Shown: positions 12,238 to 23,447, numbered from the stretch's first letter. The stretch is DNA of 64,000 nt from Boesenbergia rotunda (GCA_024364735.1 JAGFNQ010006428.1:1-64000); one strand, 5' to 3'. Program-made: numbers and translations. Notes: a model not told the origin generated them from the letters alone.

Positions 12238-12251
12238 AAAAAGGGGGAGAT
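12238..12251 (+). other. Element B polypurine tract
   Basis: AAAAAGGGGGAGAT abuts the 3' LTR and is the expected plus-strand primer. The same tract occurs in E and, reversed, in I. Confidence 0.88.
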
Positions 12252-13248
12252 TGTTGAGGCAATCTGTGGTCCGGAGTGACCAAGTGTTTTGATGATTGGG
12301 CAAAGGGTTTAAATTAGGTTTACCCTTGTTATCTCATAAGTGTATGTTGAGTGTGCAGGTTGTACAGGTACATATATTGACTTGACTGGACGACCTCGGT
12401 ATGGTGAAGAGTGGCATGGAGACAAGCTGGAGGCTTGTGTGCACCCGAGGGACCTTGGTGGAGCAGGGACGATGAGCTGATGGGCCGGACATAGAGGCAT
12501 GCGTGAAGGATGGCATGGAGGCAAGCTGGAGGCTTGCGTGCATCTGAGAGATGGGAGCCAAAGATGAAGAGGGTGCGAATGCAATAGTCGAGGCTACGAA
12601 TGAGGAGTCGGTCGAGTCGTGAGGGTACGAGTGCAGTGTGATTGTACTCGGGAAATCCTAGAGTTTGAGTGCGGAGTGGAATGTACTCAGGAAGGGTAAC
12701 CTTAGGTGGGTGAGTAGACTAGTTGACTGGCCTGGGGGGCAGCCGACTGATGGAACTCACAGAAAGGTCTCAGCTCTGGGACCAGTCGACTGCCCTGGGG
12801 GCAGTCGACTGGTAGGTGGTTGGTGCGTTGGCTGAGAATTCAAATGTTGGGGTGCAACAGTCGAATTTCAGTGGCAGCAGTCGACTGCCCTGGGGGCAGT
12901 CGACTGGTAGCGAGGGTTTCAGCCCGAGTCCTATTTAAAGAGGACTTCGTGGTGGCTGAGATTCTTGACGAATCTTGTCTTGGTTAAAGGCAAGATAGTA
13001 GTCTTTGTGCTCAGAGGTCTACTTGGTGTTGTGGCGAGGTTTCTCCACCCACAAGGAGCGACGAGGGCTAGCCGGAGGTTATCCGGGGAGTGATCCACCT
13101 ACGAATTCTTGGATTAGTCACCCGTCCGGGGTGGATACCAAGTAAAACCGATTTGTTAGCATTGCTTGTTTTGTTTATTATTGTTTCCGTTGTGCAAGAT
13201 CCGAAAATTTCTATTCACCCCCCTCTAGCGGACACAATCGATCCATCA
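12252..13248 (+). repeat. Element B 3' LTR (997 bp)
   Basis: It runs TGTTGAGGC...ATCCATCA, with the terminal TG/CA rule met. TATA-like CTATTTAAAG is at 12931-12940. Compared with the 5' copy there are scattered substitutions and a loss of about 35 bases near 13198, just before the conserved C-rich ending. Confidence 0.92.
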
Positions 13249-13512
13249 AGGTCTTCGTGCCCAATCCACGATCAGGTCTTCATGCACAGCTTCACTCACC
13301 AGGTCTTATTGCCAACTTTAGATCAGGACTTAGTTGCCCAGCCTGCGGCTAAGACTTAGTGCCCAATTCAAATGAACCAGGACTTAGTGTCTAGTGTACC
13401 TAGGACTTTCCTGCACACTTAATCAGCTTGTTAGATCACAACCAAATCTTAACTTCGAACCTGTTGCCATTATCAAAACAAAGGTTTGGCTTTGGTGCTT
13501 CCGGCACCAACA
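13249..13512 (-). repeat. Element C 3' LTR, outer part outside window
   Basis: On the minus strand the LTR starts TGTTGGTGCCGG at 13512 and has the ~25-bp AAGWCCTGG repeat type also seen in D and E. It is cut at 13248/13249 by element B. The rest must lie left of A, outside the window. The polypurine tract (13513-13528, minus strand AAAGGGGGGG) abuts it. Confidence 0.85.
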
Positions 13513-14975
13513 GTCCCCCCCTTTTTGATTTATGGCAACATGGTTTAATAAGTTAAGTTAAAAACATATTATTGTAATCTACCAATACTTACAACAGAAT
13601 TTTAACTCCCCCTGAATTTCACATTCTCCCCCTGAAGTTTTCAATATCATGTGGGTTTTGTACTCTTTCTAAGTGCTATGTGTTTTTCATGTTTTTAGCA
13701 AAAACTAAGTTTTTGACTAAGTGTTTTTCGAAAAAAAGGCAATTGTACTCAAGGACACTTAAGCAATTTTTGAAAAGGTTATGTAAGCCTAATTTTTGTT
13801 TTAATATTTTGAAATTTTACTTAGGAAAAACAGGTTTTAAAAACTGATTTTCCCTTCCAAGTTTTCATTTTGAGATTTTGAAAAAAATTTCCGAACTTAG
13901 AAAAATTTGCTTAAAAACATTTTCACAAAATGGAATTTGTTTACTAAAAAGAATACTTAGCACATTTGCCAATAAATTTTTGAAAAATAGTTTAGCTCAG
14001 GCAAATTTGTTTACCAAGAAGAACTTCTTTTAGAATTTTTTTCAAAATACACTTAGAAATTTTGAAGCCTTTTCGAAGTATTTTAAGAGCACTTAGGATT
14101 ACTTTAAAACTTTGAAGTACTGACAAATACTTAGAAAAATTTTAGAAACCTTTTTAAGAAAAAAAATTTAGCAGAAATTTGAAATACTCAAAATAGTTTA
14201 AAAACATTCTTTATGTACATAAAGAACTTTGAAGTATTTATACACTGAAAAGTACCTGAAAACTTAGTACTTAGAACTTTCTACTTTACATTTTGAAAAA
14301 GAGATAGAAGATTTTAAAAAATTTTGAGAAATTTTTCCTCTTTCTTTTGTTCTCTCCCCCTTTGCCATATATCAAAAAATAATTGATACTAATTACAGCA
14401 AATAAATTAGAGCTAGCAAGAAATTAAAATTTTGTATTGAACCAACTCTAATTAAAAAAAAACGGGACCAAATTAAACCAATCTTGTTCGGGTCCTGTCT
14501 AACCATGTTAACTACTTACTAACTTTCATGAACAGTAGCTTTCGCTAAGGATAGTCAAGTTAAGTGATCTGATCAAGTTAGATTTTCTAAGCTTGACACT
14601 TAACCTGATTATGGTTCAACTTGTATTTATTGCCCCAATTACTGTAGATGCATTGACTTAAAGCATCTTGAATCAAGCATAGACCTAAGCATCTCAACTC
14701 AGTCTAGGTTATCAATCAAAAGTACCCTAAGGTTCTTGTGAGATGTTGGCTTCTAGATCTATATGTGCATGCAGTTCTTGGGTTAGGGCCTAAGCTAAGT
14801 CCATTTGCGAAAAAGCCCTAGTTTTGAAGGGGGTTGTTTTTGAAATAAAACTAAGTCGAAAAATCATTTTAAATTTCAAAAAATTTGATAAATAAAATGA
14901 TAAATTTGTAAAAAATTTCAAAAAAATAAGAAAAAATAGGAAAAGTTTTTTTTAAGAAGATAATATAAATCAGTC
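13513..14975 (-). other. Element C 3' non-coding region
   Basis: This is the stretch between RNase H and the 3' LTR, the reverse-complement homologue of 22185-23432 in element D. It is AT-rich with many A/T runs and has no supported frame. A conserved block near 14640-14830 matches D at 22270-22470. SIRE elements sometimes carry an env-like frame here; I see none. Confidence 0.82.
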
Positions 14976-15242
14976 CTACTCTACTAAGCACAACCCTAAC
15001 TGCCTTCTTAGTGAGCTAAACTCAGACTCAGGTAAGGGTTTGGTAATGATATCAGCTAAGTTGGATTTTGAGTCTACATGTTTAAGTATTATTTCACCCC
15101 TGGCTACATGATCCCTTACAAAATGATGTTAACTTCTATATGTTTTGTTTGGGAATGTTGAATTGAGTTTTTAGTCAAGTTGATTGAACTAATGTTATCA
15201 ATATAGACTTGGGTTTGAGTGTAGTCAAGCTGGAAAAGTCCT
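14976..15242 (-). pseudogene. Element C RNase H C-terminal fragment
   Basis: On the minus strand this matches the end of element D RNase H (21870-22140), with motifs for the IDNISSINLTKN and SRTKHIEV type. A frame break at the latter and a TAG at 14976-14978, where D has CAG, show decay. About 160 bp of C upstream of this point is missing at the junction with D: C resumes at 24693 with sequence equivalent to D 21706, while this fragment begins at the equivalent of D 21868. Confidence 0.85.
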
Positions 15243-15243
15243 C

Positions 15244-16424
15244 GGCAAAGGGTTCAGAAGTTAAGGTGTTAATGTGATCTAACAAGGTTTACTAAGTGTG
15301 CAAGAAAAGTCCTAGGTACTCTAGGCAAAAGTCCTGGCAAAGGGCTGGGCAAGAAGTCCTGGTCAAGGACTGGGCAAGAAGACCTGACCGGAAGTTGGCA
15401 AAGAAGTCCTGGTCGAGGACTGGGCAAGAAGTCCTGGCGAAGGGCTGGGCATCGAAGAGCTGACCGGAAGTTGGGCACGAAGACCTGATCTGGTGGATTG
15501 GGCAAAAGTCCAACCGGAGGAGCCGGCTGGCAAAAGGTAAACTCTCCTGAGAGGAGTAGGTGAGGACGCGTTCCCCGTCGAGGGAACAGTAGGTGTCGGT
15601 TCGACCTAGGGTTCCATTTGGGAGACCCAAAGTCAGAACCAAGACAGCTTAGGCTGTAAATAATGGCTAACATGTTTGCTTCTTTTTGTTTTAGAACTAA
15701 CCTTGGTTGCTGGGATCGAAGGACTGGTTTTGTGCAGCTGAGGCGCCTCAATGGAGTGAGGTGCCTCACTGGGGCTAGGCGCCCGGATGGATACGGGCGC
15801 CTCAATTGAAGGCTAAACCAAAGCAAGTCAAGCAAAACTGCCACGAAGCCTCTGGACATACTCTGCTCAGGCACCCGAGACCATATGGGCACCCCCATCA
15901 GCTCAGGTGCCCCTGTGAAGATGGATAAGCGCTGACCAAGCCTGCGGATAAGAGATCGCGCACTAAAGGCCACGTGTAGGCACCCCCATGGGTGCTATAA
16001 AAGGGGGTTCACCCCCAAGGCTTCGAACAACATCACTCTCAACTCTCCAAGCACTTTCGTTCAAGCGTTATGCTCCGACAACCTCTGACTTCGAGATTCC
16101 AGTGCTGACGACGACCCTCTGCTCCGAAATTCGATCCACCTTGGGCGCCGGTAAATTTAAATTACGAAAGTGTTGTTAATTCAATTTCCAATTCTATATC
16201 TGTACTGTCATGTTGTAAAAGATTTTCCGAATATAGAATTGCCCAAAGTAAACGGTCAAGGACCGTGGGCCTTGGAGTAGGAGTCGACCGCGACTCCGAA
16301 CCAAGCAAAAACCAACCTGTGTTCATGATTGGTTTATTATTTTCCGCTGCGTATTTTCTCTATTTTTCTGAAAAATTTGATCTCAATATTCACCCCCCCT
16401 CTATCGAGTTTCTACGATCCAACA
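15244..16424 (+). repeat. Element D 5' LTR lacking its first 44 bp
   Basis: Homology to the 3' LTR starts at GGCAAAGGGTTCAGAAG (15245), which is 44 bases inside the 3' copy (23492). It has about seven 25-bp AAGTCCTGG units (15329-15505), GGCGCC palindromes (15739-15802) and TATA box GCTATAAAAGG at 15994-16004. The end is TTCACCCCCCCTCTATCGAG...CCAACA. Confidence 0.9.
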
Positions 16425-16426
16425 AG

Positions 16427-16438
16427 TGGTATCAGAGC
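16427..16438 (+). other. Element D primer binding site
   Basis: TGGTATCAGAGC, initiator-Met tRNA complement, two bases after the LTR. Confidence 0.92.
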
Positions 16439-16650
16439 AGGTGGCTCAAATTTAGAGCAACCACCAATCTGAGAGTTTTTTTTTTGGATTTACGAAATTA
16501 TTTTAATTCTTTTTTTGAATTTTTCTCGTTAATCGAGGTTGGTGCAACACCACTCGACCATTTTCATTTCTATTAATTTTCTTCCGCACTACAAATCCAA
16601 GATTAAGTCTTGGAACAAGTTTTCTCTGTTTCTCTCTTCAGAAAATATTA

Positions 16651-18301
16651 ATGGCCATGCAAGAGGAATTCAACACAGCCAGACCACCGCTTTTCAGTGG
16701 AGAAGATTTCTCCTACTGGAAAAGCAGGATGGAAGTCCACCAGAAAACTCAGGTGGACATGTGGATAATTATCCAATCTGGCTTGGAGATTCCCAAGAAC
16801 GCAGAAGGAGTGGCACAACACTATTCTGAATGGGATGCCTCGTTGAAAAAGAAGATCGAGGCTGATGCAAAGGCAACCCAGACGTTGCAATGCAAATTGA
16901 CCAAGGAAGAACTGAATCGGGTGGGTCCTTTCAACACCGCCAAAGAACTGTGGAACAAGCTGATTGAGCTGCACGAAGGTACCTCCACACTAGAATCAGC
17001 AAAAGAGATCTGTTGCTAAACAGACTCTACACGATCAAAATGAACGACAGAAATCAACAACATAGCTCCACTCCAGAATCCAGGAGCTAATGAATGGGTT
17101 GCATACAATAGGTCACAAGGTAGAGAACCGTGACCTAATCAGGTATACCCTAAACGCGTTCCCTAGGAACACACTGTGGGCATCTATGGTAGATGCTTAT
17201 AAGGTTTTCAGGGACCTCTCAAAAATTAAATTAGATGAACTTTGCTCAGAATTAGAATTGCATGAATAGACTAACTCCACCTTGGTTGAGAAAAGTATTG
17301 CGTTAATTACAGGCAAATCCCAAGGAAAAGTCCTCAAGAAGAAACCTCAACCAGCACCCGAGTCTGACTCAGACACAGACTCAGAAGATAGTGAAGGTGA
17401 TCGACCCAAGTTGGTTCGACTAGCTCGGGACTACTACAAGGAGTTGAAGCACCAGACAAACAGAAAGAAAGCAAGCCGAAGAAAGGAAGATCCAGCTGAA
17501 CCTTCAAGTTCAGAAGGCAAAACAAATGTCACCTGCTACGAATGCAACAAGAAGGGACATTACAAATCAGAGTGCCCCAATCTGAAGGAGGCAAAGAAGA
17601 CACGAAGGAAGAATGCTCTTCAAGCCACGTGGGATGAATCTTCCTCCGAAGAAGAAGAAGAGGCCCCGCAATCAAATCTTCTCGCCTTAACCGCTTCAGA
17701 AGTCATCGACACCGGGTCGGAATCGGAGCCAGACGACGGAAGGCTCACAATCTTGAAAAACGGCCAAATAACGGTAAGAGGCTATTCATAATATGAACTT
17801 TCGAAATTAATTTCATATTTATCTCGTAACTTGGAGAAATCCAAAATCCGGGTCGAGTCCCTCCGACAGGAAGTAAAACTCCTGAAAGAGGAAGCCGACT
17901 CGAGATCCTTGACGGAGAAGGTTCAAGAAGGAGACTCTACTCAAGTTGAAAAGCTTGAGAAAGATAATTCCTCCTTGAAAACTCAAGTCAAGGAGCTCAG
18001 AGTGGCTTTAGAATGATTCACTTTGGGTTCCAAGGGTCTTGATATGATCCTTGGAAAACAGAAGTCCGTTCTTAAATGATCTGGATTAGGGTATCGAATG
18101 AAGTCTAGGCAACGATCTTATTATACTGTATTGAACCAACCTAGAGCTCAAATTCAAGCATGGGTCCCCAAGTTTTGCTTGAACAACCAAGCTGGACCAA
18201 ACCAGTATTGGATCCCCAAGGACAAGATTCACATCTTGTCTAACCATTATCGAGGCTTTAGTCCAGTTGGAGCAAATATAAAATCAATTTTTATTAGATA
18301 A
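16651..18301 (+). pseudogene. Element D gag
   Basis: Capsid and nucleocapsid protein. It starts at MAMQEEF with the copia Gag signature (FSYWKSRMEVHQ; AKELWNKLIELHEG) to 17019, where an extra base near 17004 breaks the frame. The second part (17282-17791) has an acidic Ser-rich stretch and one zinc knuckle, CYECNKKGHYKSEC (about 17534-17575). After a TAA at 17789 the same frame continues as a coiled coil (17831-18016: VEKLEKDNSSLKTQVKEL). Next are GLDMILGKQK and a tail WVPKFCLNN...QYWIPKDKIHI to 18301. Stops also occur near 18014 and 18077. The tail links this family to B and I. Confidence 0.88.
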
Positions 18302-19033
18302 GTTTTTTTTATTTTTTATTTTTTCCTTTCTTTTCATGCTTATTTTTTTATTTTTATTATTGCATGCTTGCTTGTTTATTTACTACTGCAATTATCATGT
18401 TTAGATCTAGGACTTGTTAGACTAAGGACAAAATGACTTAGTTGAAATTTGAACAACCTAGTATTGGGTGGAGGTGAGATGATAGTACGTTAGGGAAGTT
18501 TTTCTAATAAGGTCAAGTATACTCTACATGGTCTGTTTAGTCTGGTGGAACTAGCCGAAGCTACCGATCCAAGACCCAAGCTAGTTAGACCAAAATCTAT
18601 CAAGCAGTAACTTGAAGATGACTTTTTTATAAAAGGCTTTGTCAAGGAAAGGGTTGATGATCCAAAAAGGTTACGACCAAAGAAGGCCTAGTGCCTCGCC
18701 AAGACCTGAAAGCCAATTATAGAAAATCAAATTCACTTTACTATTGTCAGATTTGAATCTAACATAAATTTCAATTAATCTTAGATTCAACTCAATTTTT
18801 CAAAATAAACATATTCAAAATTAATTTGACCTTTCAAAATTAACCTTGTTATTTTTCAAAATTAAAATTTATATATTTCTTTTGAAAAACCTGTCTCACA
18901 AAACCCATAAGGTTAACGTGATTGATAACACTAGATTGGGTGAGACAGACTAGGTTGTGAAAATCAATTTAAGCTATCCTTAATTTAATTGGATCCAAAT
19001 CAACAAAGACTTTATGTGTAGGAACATAAAGAT
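18302..19033 (+). other. Element D gag-protease spacer with conserved block
   Basis: No long frame. Bases about 18419-18790 are closely similar to C (61750-62110, reverse) and E (57125-57445). One short reading (GFVKERVDDP.RLRPK) can be followed in all three, so this was probably coding in an ancestor. D and E share a TAG in that reading where C has ATG. Confidence 0.75.
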
Positions 19034-20026
19034 TTGGACCAATGGATGTTGGATAGTGGATGCTCCAGACACATGACTGGAGACAAATTGAAATTCACCA
19101 AACTCAAGTTCAAGAACCTAGGCTCAGTAGCATTTGGCAACAATGCTACACTCAAAGTCATTGGGTCAGGTAACATTGAACTCAAATCCAATTTTGTGAT
19201 TAAAAAGGTACTGTTGGTTGAAAATTTCAAGTTTAATTTGCTTAGTATAAGTCAATTATGTGATACTGGCTATGTAGTTACATTTACCAACTCTGACTGC
19301 CTAATTAGAAATCTGCAAGACTCAGAAGTCATGCTTAAGGGTACTAGGAAAAACAATGTTTACACTATCAATCTACCGTTAGTACCAAAATGCCTCCTGA
19401 CTCAATTAGAAGAATCCAACCTCTGGCATAAGAGATTAGGTCACACTAATATTAGACTAATTTCTAAAGTTACTCAACTTGGTCTAATTAAAGGGGTACC
19501 AAGAATTAAGAACTATGAAAACATGATATGTAACTCATGTAACCAAGGTAAACAAACCAAGTCTCATCACAAGTCAATTCAATCAGACTTAACCCAAACT
19601 ACACTTGAGCTCCTGCACCTTAACCTATTTGATTCACATGGAGCCAAGTCACTAAGTGGAAACCGGTACTGCTTAGTTATTATCGATGATTACTCTAGGT
19701 TTACCTGGGTTAGGTTCCTAAAAACTAAGGATGAATCCCTAAACTTATTTATTGACCTATGCAAGATAATCAAAAATCAAAATGATAACAAAATCAAAAG
19801 ACTTAGGAGTGATCACAGGGGAGAGTTTGAGAATCAAAGATTTGAAGAATTCTGTAAAATAAATGGATATATTCATGAATTTTCCTGTCCTAGAACCCCC
19901 CAGCAAAATGCGATAGTAGAGAGAAAGAATAGAACTCTTCAGGAAGCCGCTAGGACCATGCTCAATGAATTCAACCTAGATAACCAATTTTGGGTAGAAG
20001 AAATTAGTATGGCTTGCTATATCTAA
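19034..20026 (+). pseudogene. Element D protease end, GAG-preintegrase and integrase
   Basis: The protease motif LDSGCSRHMTGD opens the frame. GAG-preintegrase follows (LWHKRLGHTN, then CNSCNQGKQTKS; about 19420-19570). The integrase core is at about 19610-19980: IDDYSRFTWV, LRSDHRGEFEN, ERKNRTLQEAAR. The first catalytic Asp of the D,D-35-E triad is replaced: codon 19622-19624 reads AAC (Asn) in LHLNLF, while element C reads LHLDLF (60906-60908). SDHGGEF is also altered to SDHRGEF. The frame ends at a TAA near 20024 where homologues continue. An inactive integrase is inferred. Confidence 0.9.
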
Positions 20027-22184
20027 AATAGGGTCGTAATTAACAAAAGATACAATAAAACTCCTTATGAACTATATTACCATAGGCTACCAAACGTACA
20101 TTACCTAAGGGTCTTTGGGTGCAAAGCCCACATCTTGAACACCAAGGACTACCTAGGTAAATTTCAATCTAAGTCAACCCCAGGAATCATCCTAGGACAC
20201 TCAACCACTAGTAGGGCCTATAGGGTTTACAACAAACAAACTAATAAAATTGAAGAAACAACTAACTTAATCTTTGATGAGGAGACTAATCCAAAATCTG
20301 ATAACCAATCCCTGAACCAATCAAATATTAATCAAGAAGATAATGAACAAACAATTGAACCATCAATTGAACCACTAGTTGAACCTCTAAATGAACTATC
20401 TCTTGAACCAACTACTGAACCAACTCAAGTAGTTGAATAGAGCACTGAACCAAATCGTCCATCCGAACCTGATGTTGAACCATATTCTAGAAGAACCAAG
20501 AATCCCAGACTCAGTCATCCTTCTGATCAAATTATAGGTGATCAAACCTTAGGAGTCAGAACTAGGTTTTCCTATAGAAATCGTAGTCAAATAGCACTAA
20601 TTTCAAAAATTGAATCTAAGACTATAGAGGAAGCTCTACCTGATCCAGATTAGATCATAGCTATGTATGAGGAGTTAACCCAATTTGAAAGAAACCAAGT
20701 CTGGGAACTAGTACCTAAACCTGAGGGCAAATCTATTATAGATACTAAGTGGGTGTTTAGGAACAAACTAAATGACCATGGGGAAATAGTTATAAATAAA
20801 GCCCGCTTAGAAGTATAAGGGTTCAGTAAAGTCGAAGGATTAGACTATGATGAAACCTATGCCTCAGTAGCCAGACTTGAGTCAATTAGAATGTTGTTAG
20901 CATTTGCAGCCCATAGAGGGTTCAAACTCTACCAAATGGATGTTAAGTCAGCCTTTTTAAATGGTTTCATCAAAGAAGAAGTCTATGTAGACAACCCCCA
21001 TGGTTTGAGGACCTAGAAAAACCTGACCGCGTTTTCAAACTTAAAAAGGCACTTTATGGATTAAAATAGGCACCTAGAGCATGGTATAAACGCCTATCAA
21101 CTTACCTTATTTCTAAGGAATTTAACCAAGGACAAATTAATTCCACCCTTTTTGTTAAGAACTTAGAAAAAGACATTTTCATTGCTCAAATCTATGTTGA
21201 TGACATAATTTTCGGATCCACCAAATCAAACATTTTAAAAGAATTTGTAAAAATAATGGAAAATGAATTTGAAATGAGCTTAGTTGGTGAGCTCAATTTC
21301 TTCTTAGGACTGCAAATTAAGCAAACCAGGGATGGTAACTATGTTCACCAGTCAAAATATGCTAACGAGTTAATTAAGAAATTTAAAATGGATAACTCCA
21401 AATGCATAAGTACCCCTATGGCCACAAATGTCAAGATTGATAGTGACCCTGATGGTAAACCTGTAGATCTTAAGCTATACCAAAGTATGATTGGAAGTCT
21501 ACTTTACCTTACAGCTAGCAGACCTGATATCCTATTCTCTGTAGGAATGTGTGCTAGGTACCAAACTTGTGCTAAGGAACCCCACTTAGCAGCCCTAAAA
21601 AGAGTACTTAGGTACATTAAGGGCACCCTAAATGTAGGGATTCGATATCTAGGACTTCTACCGTTGAACTGTCAGGATATTTTGATTCTGACTATGCTGG
21701 ATGCAAATTAGATAGAAAAAGTACAAGTGGAAGTTATCAACTTTTAGGAAATAGTCTAGTTAGCTGGTGCAGTAGAAAGCAACAATGCGTAGCCCTATCT
21801 ACAACCGAAGCAGAATATGTTACTTTAGGAGAGTGTGTGGCACAACTCTTATGGATGATGCACACTCTTAAGGACTTCCATCTTGACTACACCCAAACCC
21901 AAGTTTACATTGATAACATAAGCTCAATCAATCTAACTAAAAACCCAATTCAACACTCAAGAACAAAGCATATAGAAGTTAAACATCACTTTGTAAGGGA
22001 TCATGTAGCCAGGGGTGAAATAGACCTTAAACATGTGGACTCAAAGTCAAACATAACTGATATCTTTACCAATCCCTTACCTGAGTCTGAGTTTAGCTCA
22101 CTAAGAAGGCAGTTAGGGTTATGCTTAGTAGAACAGGACTGCTCTACATGTTTTTTTTGGTTTACTTTCTTATCTGTTAATTAA
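20027..22184 (+). pseudogene. Element D integrase C-terminus, reverse transcriptase and RNase H
   Basis: It continues the integrase C-terminal part (FGCKAHILN) into a Glu/Pro-rich linker to about 20440. RT starts near 20690 and has YQMDVKSAFLNG and the catalytic YVDD at 21193-21204. RNase H is at about 21700-22140 (LSTTEAEY; DNISSINLTKNPIQHSRTKHIEV). Lesions: TAG near 20438 and 20652, TAA near 20817, a one-base loss near 20988, TAG near 21067 and a one-base loss near 21648. All breaks are small, so the copy decayed in place after inserting. Confidence 0.9.
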
Positions 22185-23432
22185 TTTTTTATGAAAAATC
22201 ATTTCTTTTATTAAAGTCTTGAAATTTAAAATGATTTTCCGACTTAGTTTTTTTCAAAAACTTACCCCCTTCAAAACTAGGGCTTTTTCGCAAATGGACT
22301 TAGCTTAGGCCCTAACCCTAGAACTGCATGCACCTATAGATCTAGAAGTCAGCATCTCACAAGCACCTTAGGGTACTTTTGATTGATAACCTAGACCGGG
22401 TTGAGATGCTTAGGTCTATGCCTTAATTCAAGATGCTTTAAGTCAGTGCATCTACAGTAATTGGGGCAATAAATACCAATTGAACAGTAATAAGGTTAAG
22501 TGTCAAGCGTAGAAAATCTAACTTGAACAGATCACTTAACTTGAATAACCCTAGCGAAAGCTACTGTTTATGACAGTTAGTAAGTAGCTAACTGGGTTAG
22601 ACAGGACCTGAAAAAGAAGATGTAATATGGTTTGGTCCAGTTTATGCATATTAGAGTTGGTTCACTAGAGAAATTTATTTTTTTTCTTAATTTTTTTTGC
22701 TATAATTAGTTTTTTGGCAAAGGGGGAGAGAAAGGAAAGGAGAAAATAAATGTTTTCACAAGACTTTTTCAAATTTTTCAAAACTTTTATCTCCTTTTTC
22801 AAAAAGTAAAGCAAATAACAAAAATGCTTAAAAATGATTTTCAAATCTAAGCATTTCAAAAATTAAAATTTTTCTAAGTATGGAAAAACTTTTTTTGAAA
22901 ATTTTCCAAGTATAATATGAAAAACTTTTTTTGGAAATTTTTTTAAGTATGGAAAATTTTTTCTAAAAATTTTTCTAAGTATGTAAAAACTTTTTCTGAA
23001 AATTTCCAAGTATAATATGAAAAACATTTTCTGGAAATTTTTCTAAATATGGAAAATCTTTTTTAAAAATTTTCCAAGTATCATATGAAAACTATTTCTG
23101 GAAAATTTTTCTAAGTATGGAAAATTTTTTTCTGAAGTGTTCTAAGTATGAAAAAACTTTTTCTGAAAATTTCCTAAGTATGGAAAAACTTTTTCTGAAA
23201 ATTTTCCAATATATTATGAAAAACATTTTCTGAAAATATTCAATGTATGTAAAAACCTTCTGGAATCTTTGCTTGCAAAAGTCTAAAGCACTTAGAAGGT
23301 TTACAAAACCCACATCTCTTTGAAAAAATTCAGGGGGAGAATTTTTGTTTCAGGGGGAGGAAACTGAATATTGTTAATTCATTGCTTGTTATCTGTTTTT
23401 AACTTAACTTTTTGAACCGTGTTGCCATAAAT
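22185..23432 (+). other. Element D 3' non-coding region
   Basis: AT-rich. Bases 22900-23260 contain about ten irregular repeats of the kind ATGGAAAAACTTTTTCTGAAAA, spaced roughly 35-60 bp. Homologous to 13513-14975 of C. No supported gene. Confidence 0.8.
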
Positions 23433-23447
23433 CAAAAAGAGAGAGAT
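23433..23447 (+). other. Element D polypurine tract
   Basis: CAAAAAGAGAGAGAT precedes the 3' LTR. E and B have AAAAAGGGGGAGAT at this place, so the G run appears changed to alternating A/G here. Confidence 0.8.

Larger units (their letters stand above)
7686..12908. repeat. Nine dispersed GTCGAC-centred palindromes in element B
   Basis: About 30-36 bp each, of form ACCAGTCGACTGCCC plus its near reverse complement. Positions: 7686-7716, 7748-7780, 7842-7874 (5' LTR); 10342-10374, 10405-10433, 11570-11603 (interior); 12718-12752, 12781-12813, 12876-12908 (3' LTR). Arms of 13-15 bp are close to perfect; only the 2-6 central bases vary. Confidence 0.9.
7384..13248 (+). mobile_element. Element B: gag-only, non-autonomous copia-type retrotransposon
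   Basis: The 5' LTR remnant is followed by a Met-tRNA primer site, gag frames with two CCHC knuckles and a coiled coil, 2.3 kb of non-coding DNA, a polypurine tract and a 997-bp 3' LTR. No protease, integrase, RT or RNase H is detectable. The organisation matches the gag-retaining non-autonomous type known in plants as TR-GAG. Element I (29706-35369) is a complete relative. B interrupts the 3' LTR of element C, which resumes at 13249. Its left end is cut by A and lies outside the window. Confidence 0.88.

Noticed and set aside
15329..15505. CRISPR-like repeat array in D's LTR
   Set aside because: Units are contiguous and diverged with no spacers; the array repeats in other LTRs.
15269..15973. 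234-codon minus-strand frame over D's LTR, and similar ones at 26057-26425 and 23517-24247
   Set aside because: Produced by the 25-bp tandem units and GC-rich LTR; repeated low-complexity Leu/Pro/Ser text with no homology.
22185..23432. An env-like gene after D's pol, as in some SIRE elements
   Set aside because: All frames are short and AT-rich; no signal peptide, membrane segment or similarity is visible.
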